A stretch of DNA of 64,000 nucleotides from Acinetobacter bohemicus ANC 3994 (GCF_000367925.1 NZ_KB849168.1:114850-178849), one strand, 5' to 3'; shown: positions 45,736-55,359, counted from the stretch's first letter. Notes: generated from the sequence alone by a model not told the origin. Numbers and translations are program-made.

Positions 45736-46863
45736 TTAAGGCACTTTAGTCTCATTTTTATAATCCTGTGCAATTTCATCGGTGACCATTTTTTCTTCTT
45801 TTTCTGCTTGTTCAATTCCTTCTTGAATGGCTTGTTGCGCCTCTTGTTCATCTGCATCAGTTTGTTCAAGCTCTTCTTGAAGCTGATCGAAAATACGCCC
45901 CGTTTGCAAAACCACATGTACTGGAAAATGATCCGACCCGATATGAGGCAAGCGTTTCATTTCGACCAAAGCAAAATCAGTACTATGAAACACGTGGTCT
46001 AAAGACCATCTGAGCAGCGGGTAATCGGCATGAAAGGTATTGACATAATGTCGCCCCACACGCGGATCGAGTAAACCACTAATGCGTTGAAAAAGCCGTG
46101 TTGTTCGTGACCATGCCACATCATTCAAATCGCCCATCACAATACAGCTTTGATCCAAATCTTTAACTTGATCCCCGACAATCAGCAATTCTGCATCACG
46201 TAAGGTTGAATCTTTGGCTTCAGTTGGACTGGGCGGTTTCGGATGCAAACAATAAAGCTGCACAGGTTGGCCTGAACGCAAAATCACCGTGGTATGAATC
46301 GAGGGGATTTCATCACTTAAAATGAACTTAATTTCAGAATCTTTTAATTCAAGGCGGCTATATAAATGCATGCCATACAAATTATCCAAGGGCACAGGGA
46401 CACGATAGGGATAATCTTTTTCAATCACTGCCAGTTCATTTTGCCAGATTTGATCCGACTCTAAAGTCAGGACTAAATCGGGTTGGTGTTGCTGAATCTG
46501 TGCAATCAGCAAGTGATATTGCTGATTTGGCGTCAGTACATTGGACACAATCACCGAGATTTGCTGCTTTGAATTCAACTGATTTTGACGAACCTGTTTG
46601 ACCTGCTTTTTCCAAATAAAGGTATAAGGCAGCACCATTTTAAGTTGATACGCCAGTGCTGCAATCAGGGCAATAAAAATAAGTTCACGCCAGATATCCC
46701 ACGGCTGATCCCAGACCAACAGCAGCACAAAAGCAATCAACCCAAAAACTAAAATTTGTAAGCGTGGAAAATCTGCACCACGAAACCACCATTCATCACG
46801 TGGAATCAGTGACCAAAAACTCAACCAAATCACCACAACAGCTAACGCTTCGACCCAGATCAT
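45736..46863 (-). CDS. Membrane EEP-family hydrolase
   Basis: A 375-residue protein with two or three N-terminal membrane helices (about 1-75). An endonuclease/exonuclease/phosphatase domain follows: ISVIVSNVLTPNQQYHLLI, then IVMGDLNDVAWSRTTRLF and the terminal SDHFPVHVVL, which holds the catalytic Asp-His pair. The C-terminus is an unusual acidic Glu/Gln-rich tail (about 325-375). Members of the family cleave nucleic acids or phosphoesters; membrane-anchored bacterial forms are poorly characterised. It is convergent with the glycosyltransferase gene. Confidence 0.85.
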   Translation of the reverse strand: MIWVEALAVVVIWLSFWSLIPRDEWWFRGADFPRLQILVFGLIAFVLLLVWDQPWDIWRELIFIALIAALAYQLKMVLPYTFIWKKQVKQVRQNQLNSKQQISVIVSNVLTPNQQYHLLIAQIQQHQPDLVLTLESDQIWQNELAVIEKDYPYRVPVPLDNLYGMHLYSRLELKDSEIKFILSDEIPSIHTTVILRSGQPVQLYCLHPKPPSPTEAKDSTLRDAELLIVGDQVKDLDQSCIVMGDLNDVAWSRTTRLFQRISGLLDPRVGRHYVNTFHADYPLLRWSLDHVFHSTDFALVEMKRLPHIGSDHFPVHVVLQTGRIFDQLQEELEQTDADEQEAQQAIQEGIEQAEKEEKMVTDEIAQDYKNETKVP

Positions 46864-47047
46864 GATGTGCTTCTCTTATATTCTTAATTCTTTCATGATT
46901 CATAAATTTATATCAGTTTTGCATGTAACATAAACAAGATATATTACACAACAATATTGCTGTTTTCATTGTGTAGCGCTTGCAGTTGTGCGCTCTTTTG
47001 ATACACTCGAATCTCCTTTTTATTTTAACGCACCGAGGCGAAGTGAC

Positions 47048-48169
47048 ATGAAAGTAGGTCTGGTCGGTTGGCGCGGGATGGTTGGTTCCGTCCTTATGCA
47101 ACGTATGGTTGAAGAGAATGATTTTGCTCATTTTGAGCCATTCTATTTTTCTACCAGTAATGCAGGTGGTGAAGCCCCTGCTTTTGGTGGTAAGACTGCC
47201 CCAGCACTTATGGATGCATCAGACATTAATAGTCTGAAGCAAATGGATGTCATTATTACCTGTCAAGGTGGTGATTATACCTCTGAAGTTTTCCCGAAAT
47301 TAAAAGCGGAAAACTGGAACGGTTACTGGATTGATGCTGCATCTACCTTGCGTATGGAAGATGAAGCCATCATTGTGCTTGATCCTGTCAACATGCACGT
47401 GATCAAAGACGGCTTAGTCAAAGGCACCAAAACCTTCGTCGGCGGTAACTGTACCGTTTCATTGATGCTGATGAGCATGGGCGCGCTTTACCAAAACAAT
47501 TTGGTTGAGTGGATGACGGCTATGACTTATCAAGCAGCATCGGGTGCGGGTGCGCAAAACATGCGTGAATTGATTTCAGGTATGGGTTATTTATATAACA
47601 ACACCAAAGATTTGTTAGATGATCCACGTTCACCAATCTTAGATATTGATTCTAAAATTGCTGACTTGCAACGTGGTGAAGGCTTCCCATCTACAAACTT
47701 TGGCGTGCCATTAGCAGGTTCACTCATTCCTTATATCGACAAACAGTTAGACAACGGTCAGTCGAAAGAAGAATGGAAAGCACAAGTTGAAACCAACAAG
47801 ATTTTAGGTAATCAACAAATCATCGTGCCGATTGATGGCCATTGTGTTCGTATTGGTGCCATGCGTTGTCACTCTCAAGCTTTAACATTGAAGTTAAAGA
47901 AAGATGTACCGCTGGATGAAATTGAAGATATGATTCGTCAATCCAATCCATGGGCAAAAGTGGTTCCAAATACCCGTGAAGCGTCTATGACTGACCTTAC
48001 ACCTGTTGCAGTCACTGGCACTTTAACGGTTCCAGTCGGTCGTTTACGTAAACTCAATATGGGTAAAGAATACCTTGGCGCGTTCACTGTTGGTGATCAA
48101 TTGCTTTGGGGGGCTGCGGAACCTTTACGCCGTATGCTGCGCATCTTAATTGAATATCAAAATGCGTAA
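47048..48169 (+). CDS. asd: Aspartate-semialdehyde dehydrogenase
   Basis: Reduces aspartyl phosphate to aspartate semialdehyde, the branch point to lysine, diaminopimelate, threonine and methionine. The start is set at MKVGLVGWRGMVGSVLM, the conserved N-terminus. The 373 residues carry the Rossmann motif at the start, catalytic Cys135 in GGNCTVSLM and the substrate-binding DGHCVRIGAMRCHSQA segment. In Pseudomonas asd precedes fimV and truA; the same order holds here. Confidence 0.96.
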   Translation: MKVGLVGWRGMVGSVLMQRMVEENDFAHFEPFYFSTSNAGGEAPAFGGKTAPALMDASDINSLKQMDVIITCQGGDYTSEVFPKLKAENWNGYWIDAASTLRMEDEAIIVLDPVNMHVIKDGLVKGTKTFVGGNCTVSLMLMSMGALYQNNLVEWMTAMTYQAASGAGAQNMRELISGMGYLYNNTKDLLDDPRSPILDIDSKIADLQRGEGFPSTNFGVPLAGSLIPYIDKQLDNGQSKEEWKAQVETNKILGNQQIIVPIDGHCVRIGAMRCHSQALTLKLKKDVPLDEIEDMIRQSNPWAKVVPNTREASMTDLTPVAVTGTLTVPVGRLRKLNMGKEYLGAFTVGDQLLWGAAEPLRRMLRILIEYQNA

Positions 48170-48189
48170 TTGCTAAAGATTTAAAAATC

Positions 48190-48217
48190 AAAAGCCGATC
48201 TATTGTGATCGGCTTTT
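48190..48217 (+). terminator. asd terminator
   Basis: Arms aaaagccgatc (48190-48200) and gatcggctttt (48207-48217), then more T residues. It lies 20 bases past the asd stop. Confidence 0.9.
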
Positions 48218-48312
48218 TTTATGTATTCTTTATGTTAATATTTTACAACTCTTCAACATCTCGTTAATCTACAACATTCGCAGTGCGATACAAAACCGAG
48301 CTAAAGATTAAA

Positions 48313-49752
48313 ATGACTGCATACAAAAAATTAAAGATCGCCATTTTAGCCATTATTGCTTCGCAGAATATTCATGCGATTACGATTGATCCTATTCAGA
48401 TTCAATCTGCACCAGGTGAATTACTCTATGCCGAAATGAATTTTCGCCAAGCTGATCCTAATGCACCAATACAAGCCAGCTTAGCGACAGTCGATGAACT
48501 TCTTTCTTTAGGTGTAACACATCAACCTCCCGGACATCTTAATTTCTTTACCCGTCGTGATGGCTCGGGTAACGGCGTGATTACCATTACCTCTTCACGT
48601 CCGCTCACCGAAGCTGAACTGAATATTATTATTAAAATTAAAGAAGGCAATGCGACACGATTGCAGCATATAAAAATGCCGCTGCAACGCAGCACGACCA
48701 ATACTCAAGCACGTACTCAAGGCAATGAAAAACCGTTAACACCAATCAGCATCGTGAGTGAAAAAGAGATTGCTTTGCAACTCCCTGAAAGCACGCAATA
48801 TCAAATTAAAAAAGTAGCAGCCATCGCACACCAATCATTCGAAGCACCATTAATGGTGCGCAAGACTGCTCCACCTAACCTTAATGTGACCAGCTCTGCA
48901 CCATTGCCTGTCTCATCCATGACCATGCTGGCAACTCAAGCCGTAACATCAAAGGATGTCGTAGCGGTTAAACCCAATACCGTAACAGCACAGCAAAATA
49001 CGGTAAAAAATCAGCCAAAAGCATCCAACACAATGCTCTCCGCAGACCCATTAGCCAAACAATATGCGCAATCCCCGACGCAAAAAGTCGCTGAGCCTAA
49101 AAAAGTAAATATCCCTGCGCAACAAGCGGCAACCAAAGTAAAAGCAGAAGCATCCCCTGCTGCACAAAAACCTGCGCCACATCAAAATGCCACAGCAATG
49201 GCAGCACCAACCACAAAGCATGTGGTGCAATCCAATGAATCTCTATGGGCCATCGCTTCACGTGTAGCCACTGAGCAAAATCGTCCGATTGGCGAGGTGA
49301 TGAAACAAATCAAAAGCAATAATGAACACGCCTTTATTCAAGGTGATATCAATCGTTTACGTCGTGGCGTTGCGTTAAATCTCAACACTGGGAATCCTCA
49401 AAAAGAAGAGCAAAAAGTCAGTGTCGCCAATGTGACAAATCCATCTTCTAAACAATCGGGTAAAGCCAAATATCGCTTAAATCAAGCGGAGATGAGCTTA
49501 GTCGCAGAGAAAGAACAAGATTCAGCCAGCGGTTCTGCTAAGAAGAACACAGAAAGAAATCAAACTTCAAACGAGTTATCATTAAAAGTTATGACATCTC
49601 GTAAAAAAACCGTTAAATTACAGAGAAACGTAACACAGTTAGAACTGGCATTGCGTCACAAGGATCACAGAATTCAATTATTGAATACTCGTCTTGCCCA
49701 ATTGCAACAACAATTGAAAGCACAACAAGTAGAGAAAAAGCCAACACACTAA
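48313..49752 (+). CDS. fimV: FimV N-terminal half, periplasmic LysM protein
   Basis: The start is the ATG of MTAYKKLKIAILAI; a GTG ten codons earlier is less likely. The 479-residue protein has a signal peptide (cleavage about residue 22), then the FimV N-terminal domain (ITIDPIQIQSAPGELLYAEMNF). A Pro/Ala/Lys-rich linker, a LysM peptidoglycan-binding domain (about 303-357, HVVQSNESLWAIASRV) and a C-terminal coiled coil (about 430-475) follow. Pseudomonas FimV is one large inner membrane protein assembling polar type IV pili; here the cytoplasmic half is a separate gene, 70 bases downstream. Confidence 0.88.
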   Translation: MTAYKKLKIAILAIIASQNIHAITIDPIQIQSAPGELLYAEMNFRQADPNAPIQASLATVDELLSLGVTHQPPGHLNFFTRRDGSGNGVITITSSRPLTEAELNIIIKIKEGNATRLQHIKMPLQRSTTNTQARTQGNEKPLTPISIVSEKEIALQLPESTQYQIKKVAAIAHQSFEAPLMVRKTAPPNLNVTSSAPLPVSSMTMLATQAVTSKDVVAVKPNTVTAQQNTVKNQPKASNTMLSADPLAKQYAQSPTQKVAEPKKVNIPAQQAATKVKAEASPAAQKPAPHQNATAMAAPTTKHVVQSNESLWAIASRVATEQNRPIGEVMKQIKSNNEHAFIQGDINRLRRGVALNLNTGNPQKEEQKVSVANVTNPSSKQSGKAKYRLNQAEMSLVAEKEQDSASGSAKKNTERNQTSNELSLKVMTSRKKTVKLQRNVTQLELALRHKDHRIQLLNTRLAQLQQQLKAQQVEKKPTH

Positions 49753-49822
49753 AGTGTTATACAATTTGATTTTTTTGGATGAGTTTCATTGATAACAACT
49801 CAATCCTGTAAGGGGTAAAAAC

Positions 49823-51145
49823 ATGCTGATTTATGTGATTCCGTTTATATTGTTATTAGTGATCGCAGTTGTCCTAAAAAAGCGTGAAACCGGTAAACAA
49901 GCGGAACAAACTTCAACAGCGAAAGCGAAAAAAGTAAGCGCAACTAAAAAGACACCTCAAAAAACTCAAATTGTGTCAGATCCTGTGGTGGAAAAGAAAA
50001 AGACCACTGCTTTAGCGGATGATGTACGCAATAAAATTGGCACATTAATCAGTGCACACAATTTTTTTGCTGCTGAAGCACAGATTAATCAAGCATTAAA
50101 TAAAGACAACTCACAGCATGAGCTGTATTTATTATTACTCGATATTCACATCTTACAAAAAGATGAATTTGCCATTAACCAACTGATTAATCATTTACGT
50201 TCATTAGAACTAGACGATTTTTTAGAGCAAGCACTGGCTAAAAAAGCGGCCCATGACCACAAAGTGGCAAGCTCTAGAGATACGATTGATTTCAAAATGG
50301 AATCGTCAGCGCAACCAGCAGTTGAACAAAAAAATACTGCCGATTTCGATGCGCTCATGAGCAATAATTCTGCTGCGCCATCGGTAACGGCAAATGCTGC
50401 ATCTTTTGATCAGCTACACCAAGAAACACGTCCAGCCCAAACCGATCACGTTGAAGAAATTAAACCTTTAGATTTCAATACCTTTTCTCTTGATCAAGCG
50501 CCTATCGAAACTGCCAAAACCGAAGCGCCAATCTCAACAGTTGAAGAAATTAAACCTTTAGACTTTAGCTCTTTATCTTTAGACCCTACACCTAGCATTG
50601 CACCACAGCCAGAACCGATAGCTGTAGTAGAAGAAATCCAACCTTTAGATTTCTCCTTTAGCCTAGATACACCAGTAGCAGAACAGTCTGCTCAACCTGC
50701 TGAACTGACTATTGCAGTTGAAGCAGCAGTTGAAGAAAAACCTGAATTTGATTTTGATTTCTCTCATACAGAAACTATTGCAGCTGTTGAAGCAAAAACG
50801 GTCGCCGAAGAAACTAAACCGAGTTTAGATTTTAATCTCGAACCTGTAACGCCAAATGAACCACTTTCGGTAGAAACAGCGCCAGTGAAAGCTTCAGGTG
50901 TAAGTTTTGATATTAGCAATATCAGTTCATCTGCATCTCAAGCAGACCAAAATGATCCGCTCGTGCTCTCCTTCCCTGAACTGATTGATGTGAATGAAAT
51001 CAGCCTGAATTTAGAGCTTGCAGCACAATATATTCAATTAGGCGCCTTTGAATCGGCACATGAATTATTAATAGAACATGAAGCTGAATATACCCCTGAA
51101 CAACGCCAACAAGCCGATCAGTTACGCAATCAGATAGCATCTTAA
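49823..51145 (+). CDS. FimV C-terminal half, membrane-anchored cytoplasmic protein
   Basis: A 440-residue protein with one N-terminal membrane helix (about 3-18), a Lys-rich segment and a TPR-like helical region (about 65-140). An acidic linker contains three near-repeats of VEEIKPLDF (about residues 210, 239 and 268), and a C-terminal helical domain (about 390-438, LELAAQYIQLGAFESAHELL) resembles the FimV C-terminal module. In Pseudomonas this module binds cytoplasmic partners at the pole. With the preceding gene it reconstitutes the FimV domain set except for the shared membrane span. Confidence 0.8.
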   Translation: MLIYVIPFILLLVIAVVLKKRETGKQAEQTSTAKAKKVSATKKTPQKTQIVSDPVVEKKKTTALADDVRNKIGTLISAHNFFAAEAQINQALNKDNSQHELYLLLLDIHILQKDEFAINQLINHLRSLELDDFLEQALAKKAAHDHKVASSRDTIDFKMESSAQPAVEQKNTADFDALMSNNSAAPSVTANAASFDQLHQETRPAQTDHVEEIKPLDFNTFSLDQAPIETAKTEAPISTVEEIKPLDFSSLSLDPTPSIAPQPEPIAVVEEIQPLDFSFSLDTPVAEQSAQPAELTIAVEAAVEEKPEFDFDFSHTETIAAVEAKTVAEETKPSLDFNLEPVTPNEPLSVETAPVKASGVSFDISNISSSASQADQNDPLVLSFPELIDVNEISLNLELAAQYIQLGAFESAHELLIEHEAEYTPEQRQQADQLRNQIAS

Positions 51146-51193
51146 GTTATTTCGCTCTACTATAAAGCAGTCATCATTGACTGCTTTTTTATT

Positions 51194-52162
51194 ATGAAAA
51201 AAATAGCCTTAATTTATATGGGTGGAACCTTTGGCTGTATTGGCGAGCCACTTAGCCCAATGCCTGCTAAAGATTTTATCCCCCAGTTACAACGCATTCT
51301 TCCTTTAAATCTTGAAATTGAATGTTTTGTTGCACCCAGCATCAAAGACAGTAGCGCTTGCACTGCAACGGACTGGCTTAAGCTCATTCAGCTGATCCAA
51401 AGCCTACAACTTAAACATTATCAACATTTTGTCGTGATTCACGGCACTGATACTTTAAGCTATGCCAGTGCAACACTGGCACGCTTTATCGGTCAATCGG
51501 CCCATGTGGTACTGACTGGAAGCCAATATCCATTATTAAATGTCTCGGCTACACAGACCCGCGAATTTACCGATGCCATGGATAACCTTAATTTTGCTCT
51601 GGATGCGGTAGTGACCACCCCAGTGGGTGTCTATTTGGCCTTTCATCACCAACTGCTTCATGCGCAAACGGCGTTAAAACAACATACAACGGAATTAAAT
51701 GCTTTTGCAGGTCAAAATGCCCAAGTAAATTTGGCAACGATTCAGCACAGCTATATCGTGCATGAACATGATATTGCGAGAGCAGCAACATTTAACTGCC
51801 TGAGTTTCATGCTGCAACCTCTAGCAATTGAGCAACACATTGCGAACTTAAAAAATTTACAACAACAAACTCCTCATGCGCTGATCTTACAAGGCTTTGG
51901 TACAGGCAATTTAGCTGTCAATGCAGAGTTCATCTCTACACTTCAGGCCATTCAAACGCAGGGCTGCGCCATCATTCTGACCACTCAAGTCCCTTTTGGC
52001 ACGATTGACCAACGCTATGCCATCAGTGAGTGGATACAACATGCCAATATCATCATCAGTGATTGCTTAGGTCATGCAGATCTTTATGCAAAAGCACTGA
52101 AAATGTATTTACAATATGACAGCGTAGACCAGTGGCATGCCCACTGGCATGATTCAATGTAA
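51194..52162 (+). CDS. ansA: L-asparaginase, cytoplasmic type
   Basis: Hydrolyses asparagine to aspartate and ammonia. The 322 residues lack a signal peptide, so the type I (cytoplasmic) form is likely. The two catalytic Thr motifs are present: GGTFGC with Thr12 and HGTDTLSYAS with Thr85-Asp86. A Lys in the C-terminal half completes the triad in the family but I did not place it with certainty. The gene sits between the fimV pair and truA, a position where Pseudomonas has none. Confidence 0.88.
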   Translation: MKKIALIYMGGTFGCIGEPLSPMPAKDFIPQLQRILPLNLEIECFVAPSIKDSSACTATDWLKLIQLIQSLQLKHYQHFVVIHGTDTLSYASATLARFIGQSAHVVLTGSQYPLLNVSATQTREFTDAMDNLNFALDAVVTTPVGVYLAFHHQLLHAQTALKQHTTELNAFAGQNAQVNLATIQHSYIVHEHDIARAATFNCLSFMLQPLAIEQHIANLKNLQQQTPHALILQGFGTGNLAVNAEFISTLQAIQTQGCAIILTTQVPFGTIDQRYAISEWIQHANIIISDCLGHADLYAKALKMYLQYDSVDQWHAHWHDSM

Positions 52163-52174
52163 ATAGAGGTAAGT

Positions 52175-52972
52175 ATGCAGCGTTTTGCGGTCGGTATTGA
52201 GTTTTCTGGGGTTGAGTATCGAGGTTGGCAAACCCAGCAAGCGGGTGTCCGCAGTGTGCAAGAAACCATTGAAACGGTGCTGAGTAAAATTGCCAATGAA
52301 CCGATTATTGTTCATGGTGCGGGAAGAACCGATGCCGGTGTACATGCCACCAATATGGTGGCACATTTTGATACTTCGGCGATTCGTCCAATACGGGGCT
52401 GGCTCATGGGGGCGAATAGCACTTTACCCAAAGACATTGCCATCCAATGGATTAAAGCGATGGAACCGGACTTTCATGCTCGCTTTAAAGCACAATCACG
52501 ACGTTACCGTTATGTCATCTACAATTCAGCTAGCCGACCTGCACTGCTTTATCAACAAGTCACCCATGCCTATTACCCACTTGATGTGGATAAAATGATT
52601 GAAGCTGCGAAAAAATTTGAAGGGACGCATAATTTTGAAAGCTTTCGTGCCAGCTCTTGTCAATCTAAGCAACCTGTACGTCATGTAAGCCATTGCCGTT
52701 TAATTCGTCATGGTTGCTATTTAGTGCTCGATATTCAAGCCGATGGTTTTTTACATCATATGGTGCGAAACATCGTAGGATGCTTGCTCGAAGTTGGACA
52801 AGGCATGTATGAAATTGACCATATTGACACAATTTTTGCTGCTGAGAACCGTAAAGCAGCAGGCATTACGGCCCCACCTGATGGCTTATATTTTATTCAA
52901 GCACACTACCCAGAACAATTTGATTTACCTAAAGCGCCTTTAGGCCCACATTGGTTAAATATGCCTGAATAA
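52175..52972 (+). CDS. truA: tRNA pseudouridine(38-40) synthase TruA
   Basis: Isomerises uridines 38-40 in the anticodon arm of many tRNAs. The 265 residues are the usual length. The catalytic Asp53 is in GAGRTDAGVHA, and the family segments ARFKAQSRRYRY and GFLHHMVRNIVG are present. AGAGGT lies about six bases upstream. It follows ansA by 12 bases and is probably cotranscribed with it. The C-rich hairpin element follows the stop. Confidence 0.96.
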   Translation: MQRFAVGIEFSGVEYRGWQTQQAGVRSVQETIETVLSKIANEPIIVHGAGRTDAGVHATNMVAHFDTSAIRPIRGWLMGANSTLPKDIAIQWIKAMEPDFHARFKAQSRRYRYVIYNSASRPALLYQQVTHAYYPLDVDKMIEAAKKFEGTHNFESFRASSCQSKQPVRHVSHCRLIRHGCYLVLDIQADGFLHHMVRNIVGCLLEVGQGMYEIDHIDTIFAAENRKAAGITAPPDGLYFIQAHYPEQFDLPKAPLGPHWLNMPE

Positions 52973-52989
52973 TAATTCAAGTTATTAGA

Positions 52990-53105
52990 CCTCCCCTCTT
53001 GCGAAGCTGTGCTTCTCACCTTTTTCAAAGGAGAGGAATTCTTGGCTTTAAAAAGTGTTTAGAAAAATCCCCCTTTATTAAAAGGGGACTTAGGGGGATT
53101 TTTTA
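52990..53105. repeat. C-rich hairpin dispersed element, also a terminator
   Basis: The left part (52990-53037) has cctcccctctt and a partner aaaggagagg. The right part has aatccccc (53067-53074) paired with gggggatt (53093-53100) around ccctttattaaaaggg, then a T-run. It is the third member of the family at 8866 and 18391. It separates truA from the convergent AraC gene and can terminate truA. Confidence 0.62.
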
Positions 53106-53115
53106 ATCCAAAAAA

Positions 53116-54126
53116 TTAACGCTGCTTACGTTTGCGATATTCCACAGGCGTTTCATTGGTCCAACGCTTAAAGGCACGATAGAAAGTACTCGGTTCTGAA
53201 AAACCAGTTAAATACACAATTCTTTCCACACTTTCAGCGGTATTCGCCAACAGCTTTTTTGCCAAACGACAACGATAATCCGAAAGAATTTGCTGAAAAC
53301 TGGTATTCGCTTCACTCAGCTGCGTGCGTAAACGGCGTGGGGTAATGTTTAAATGGGTTGCGACCGTTTCTAAAGTCGTTTCACCACTTTCTAAGGTCGA
53401 ACCAATGGCACGGCGGACTTCGCCAACCAAATCATAGCGTGCAAGTTCTTGTAGCTTTTCAAGTGCCAATTGCTCATGTAGTTGTAATAACTCAGGTTCT
53501 GCCTGCCACAACTGGTACTCTAAAATGGCTGGGTCAAAATACAAACGCGTTTCTTTTTGCCCTAAACTAACAGGACACTCATAGACCCGAAAATATTCGT
53601 CATCAAAAGCCCCCTGACTAAAATTAAAATCGATGTAAATTGGGTTAAAGCGGCCTTCGGTAATAAATTTAAAGAAGCGTAAAATTCCTGACATGGCACA
53701 TTCAGAAAAATGACGATTGACCAAATGGTCTACCCAAGCCCCTTGTTCACCATTGGTGAGGTAGCAACGACCATCTTCAAGCACCAGTTTGGCATGAAAT
53801 GCGTCACTGATCAGGCGTTGATAGGCCAATGCACGCTTTAGTCCCTCACCAAAGTTTTCACTTGAGATAAAGAGATGTTCAATCACCTGTCCACGATATA
53901 AAGGCAAGTGTTCACCTAAGTGCAAACCAATATCGGGATCACGACTTACCTCCTCTGCGGCCACCCAAAAAGCATATTGAGCACTGAGCGGAGTACGATC
54001 ATTGGTTTCGACCTGATTTAAGGCGACACCAGCTTTTGTTAAAATTTCTTCGGTTGGCAAACCCGAACGACGAATCGCTTGGTAACCCAATCGTAAAACA
54101 ACCGATGCATCAGTTAGCTGACCCAC
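53116..54126 (-). CDS. AraC-family transcriptional regulator
   Basis: A 336-residue regulator with an N-terminal sensor domain of the Arabinose_bd/OruR-like type (about 1-215) and a C-terminal double helix-turn-helix (about 235-332). The latter has LETVATHLNITPRRLRTQL and YLTGFSEPSTFYRAFKRWTNETPVEYRK. The start is GTG, supported by AAGGAAGG about ten bases upstream. The effector and targets are unknown; it is divergent from infA. Confidence 0.9.
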   Translation of the reverse strand: MGQLTDASVVLRLGYQAIRRSGLPTEEILTKAGVALNQVETNDRTPLSAQYAFWVAAEEVSRDPDIGLHLGEHLPLYRGQVIEHLFISSENFGEGLKRALAYQRLISDAFHAKLVLEDGRCYLTNGEQGAWVDHLVNRHFSECAMSGILRFFKFITEGRFNPIYIDFNFSQGAFDDEYFRVYECPVSLGQKETRLYFDPAILEYQLWQAEPELLQLHEQLALEKLQELARYDLVGEVRRAIGSTLESGETTLETVATHLNITPRRLRTQLSEANTSFQQILSDYRCRLAKKLLANTAESVERIVYLTGFSEPSTFYRAFKRWTNETPVEYRKRKQR

Positions 54127-54294
54127 GCCAAGACCTTCCTTGTATGTTCTTCATTTATACTTAAAAAGATTAATTTTAGATTAACTGTGATTGACCGAAC
54201 TGACAACAGAACAATGCTGTTTTTTGTAGAAAATATTTAAATGTATGGTTCGCTTATTTAACTGACAGATGATCGGGCAACACCCCATTCCGCC

Positions 54295-54323
54295 TTGTTT
54301 TATACAAAAAAATTGACTATAAT
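54295..54323 (+). promoter_or_regulatory. infA promoter
   Basis: TTGTTT (54295-54300) and TATAAT (54318-54323) have a 17-base spacer. Transcription would start about 30 bases upstream of the infA ATG. A perfect -10 element makes this the clearest promoter in the window. Confidence 0.72.
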
Positions 54324-54356
54324 TTGCGCCTTCCCAATTTGATCATCAGGTAGGCT

Positions 54357-54578
54357 ATGGCCAATAAAGAGGAACTCATCGAGTTCGAAGGCGTTGTCAC
54401 CGAAACGCTCCCTAATACTATGTTCCGTGTACGTTTAGAAAACGGTCACGAAGTCATTGCTCACATCTCTGGTAAAATGCGTAAACACTATATCCGTATT
54501 TTGACTGGCGACAGTGTTAAAGTAGAAATGACTCCTTATGATTTGACCAAGGGTCGTATTACTTATCGTGCACGCTAA
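54357..54578 (+). CDS. infA: Translation initiation factor IF-1
   Basis: A 73-residue OB-fold protein that binds the ribosomal A site during initiation. The sequence MANKEELIEFEGVVTETL and the C-terminal KGRITYRAR match the highly conserved family, including GHEVIAHISGKMRKHYIRIL. It is a single gene with its own promoter and terminator. Confidence 0.98.
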   Translation: MANKEELIEFEGVVTETLPNTMFRVRLENGHEVIAHISGKMRKHYIRILTGDSVKVEMTPYDLTKGRITYRAR

Positions 54579-54592
54579 GTTTTAGCGCAAGC

Positions 54593-54616
54593 AAAAGCCA
54601 CTTTAAAGTGGCTTTT
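54593..54616 (+). terminator. infA terminator
   Basis: Arms aaaagccactt (54593-54603) and aagtggctttt (54606-54616), then a T-run, 15 bases past the stop. Confidence 0.9.
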
Positions 54617-54638
54617 TTTATGGTATTAAACCCGAAAA

Positions 54639-55001
54639 TCAATACAAGGCATTGGTTTTACAGCCAATGGTTTTGCATTCACGCAAACGCTCTCTAAGCC
54701 AGTTATTACGCTCTTGCGTGGTGCTTAAACGGCATTGCACGTCAATTCCAGTATCCGTGGTACATTGCGCATCGCGTTCACGAATCCACGCCAGCTGCGA
54801 CTTTTTCAGAATATTTTTTTGATTGCTTGATAATTTGCCACGTAAAGCCTGATAATTTTTATTTAATTCTGCATCGGCACTGGCATACAGTTTGTTGGTG
54901 CAATAGACATCATCATAGGTATTGCGTGCATTTTCACAGTTATCTGCAAATGCAACACCAGACAACAAGATACCGCTTAGCAGCAAAATAATTTTGTTCA
55001 T
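54639..55001 (-). CDS. LprI-like exported protein (DUF1311)
   Basis: A 120-residue protein with a signal peptide (cleavage after VAFA, about residue 19). The mature part has the LprI/DUF1311 pattern: DNCENARNTYDDVYCTNKL, then LKKSQLAWIRERDAQC and a third Cys pair. Six or more Cys suggest disulfides in the periplasm. The mycobacterial LprI inhibits lysozyme; whether this homologue does is unknown. It is convergent with infA. Confidence 0.83.
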   Translation of the reverse strand: MNKIILLLSGILLSGVAFADNCENARNTYDDVYCTNKLYASADAELNKNYQALRGKLSSNQKNILKKSQLAWIRERDAQCTTDTGIDVQCRLSTTQERNNWLRERLRECKTIGCKTNALY

Positions 55002-55359
55002 CTTTATTCCTTTCCCCTTTTTTGTATTTTATAAAAATTAATGTTGATAAATAGTCTATGCGAAATGCCTTGGATAGGATATTAAAAATTATCATGTTGT
55101 TGAAAACGGCGCATCAATCAAAAACGTCTATAGAAATTTCCCTAGCATTAATCTGATTTCTTGATCTGATTTCGAGATCCTGTTTCTTTATCAACTAGAT
55201 CCTTTTGATGTGTATAGATAATGCACTCATGACCATGTAAAACCGCCATTTGGCATCATGTTCAGCCTATTTTCTTGCAGTAAAGACCGTATATCGAATC
55301 ACAACAATATGATTCAGCAGATCTGCCTACACTGGTTTTATTTGGTGTGAGAACAGCTT
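55002..55359. other. AT-rich region between divergent small genes
   Basis: About 360 bases between the minus-strand LprI-like gene and the plus-strand lipoprotein gene. I see no coding frame, no tRNA-like fold and no repeat. It presumably holds both promoters. Confidence 0.4.
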
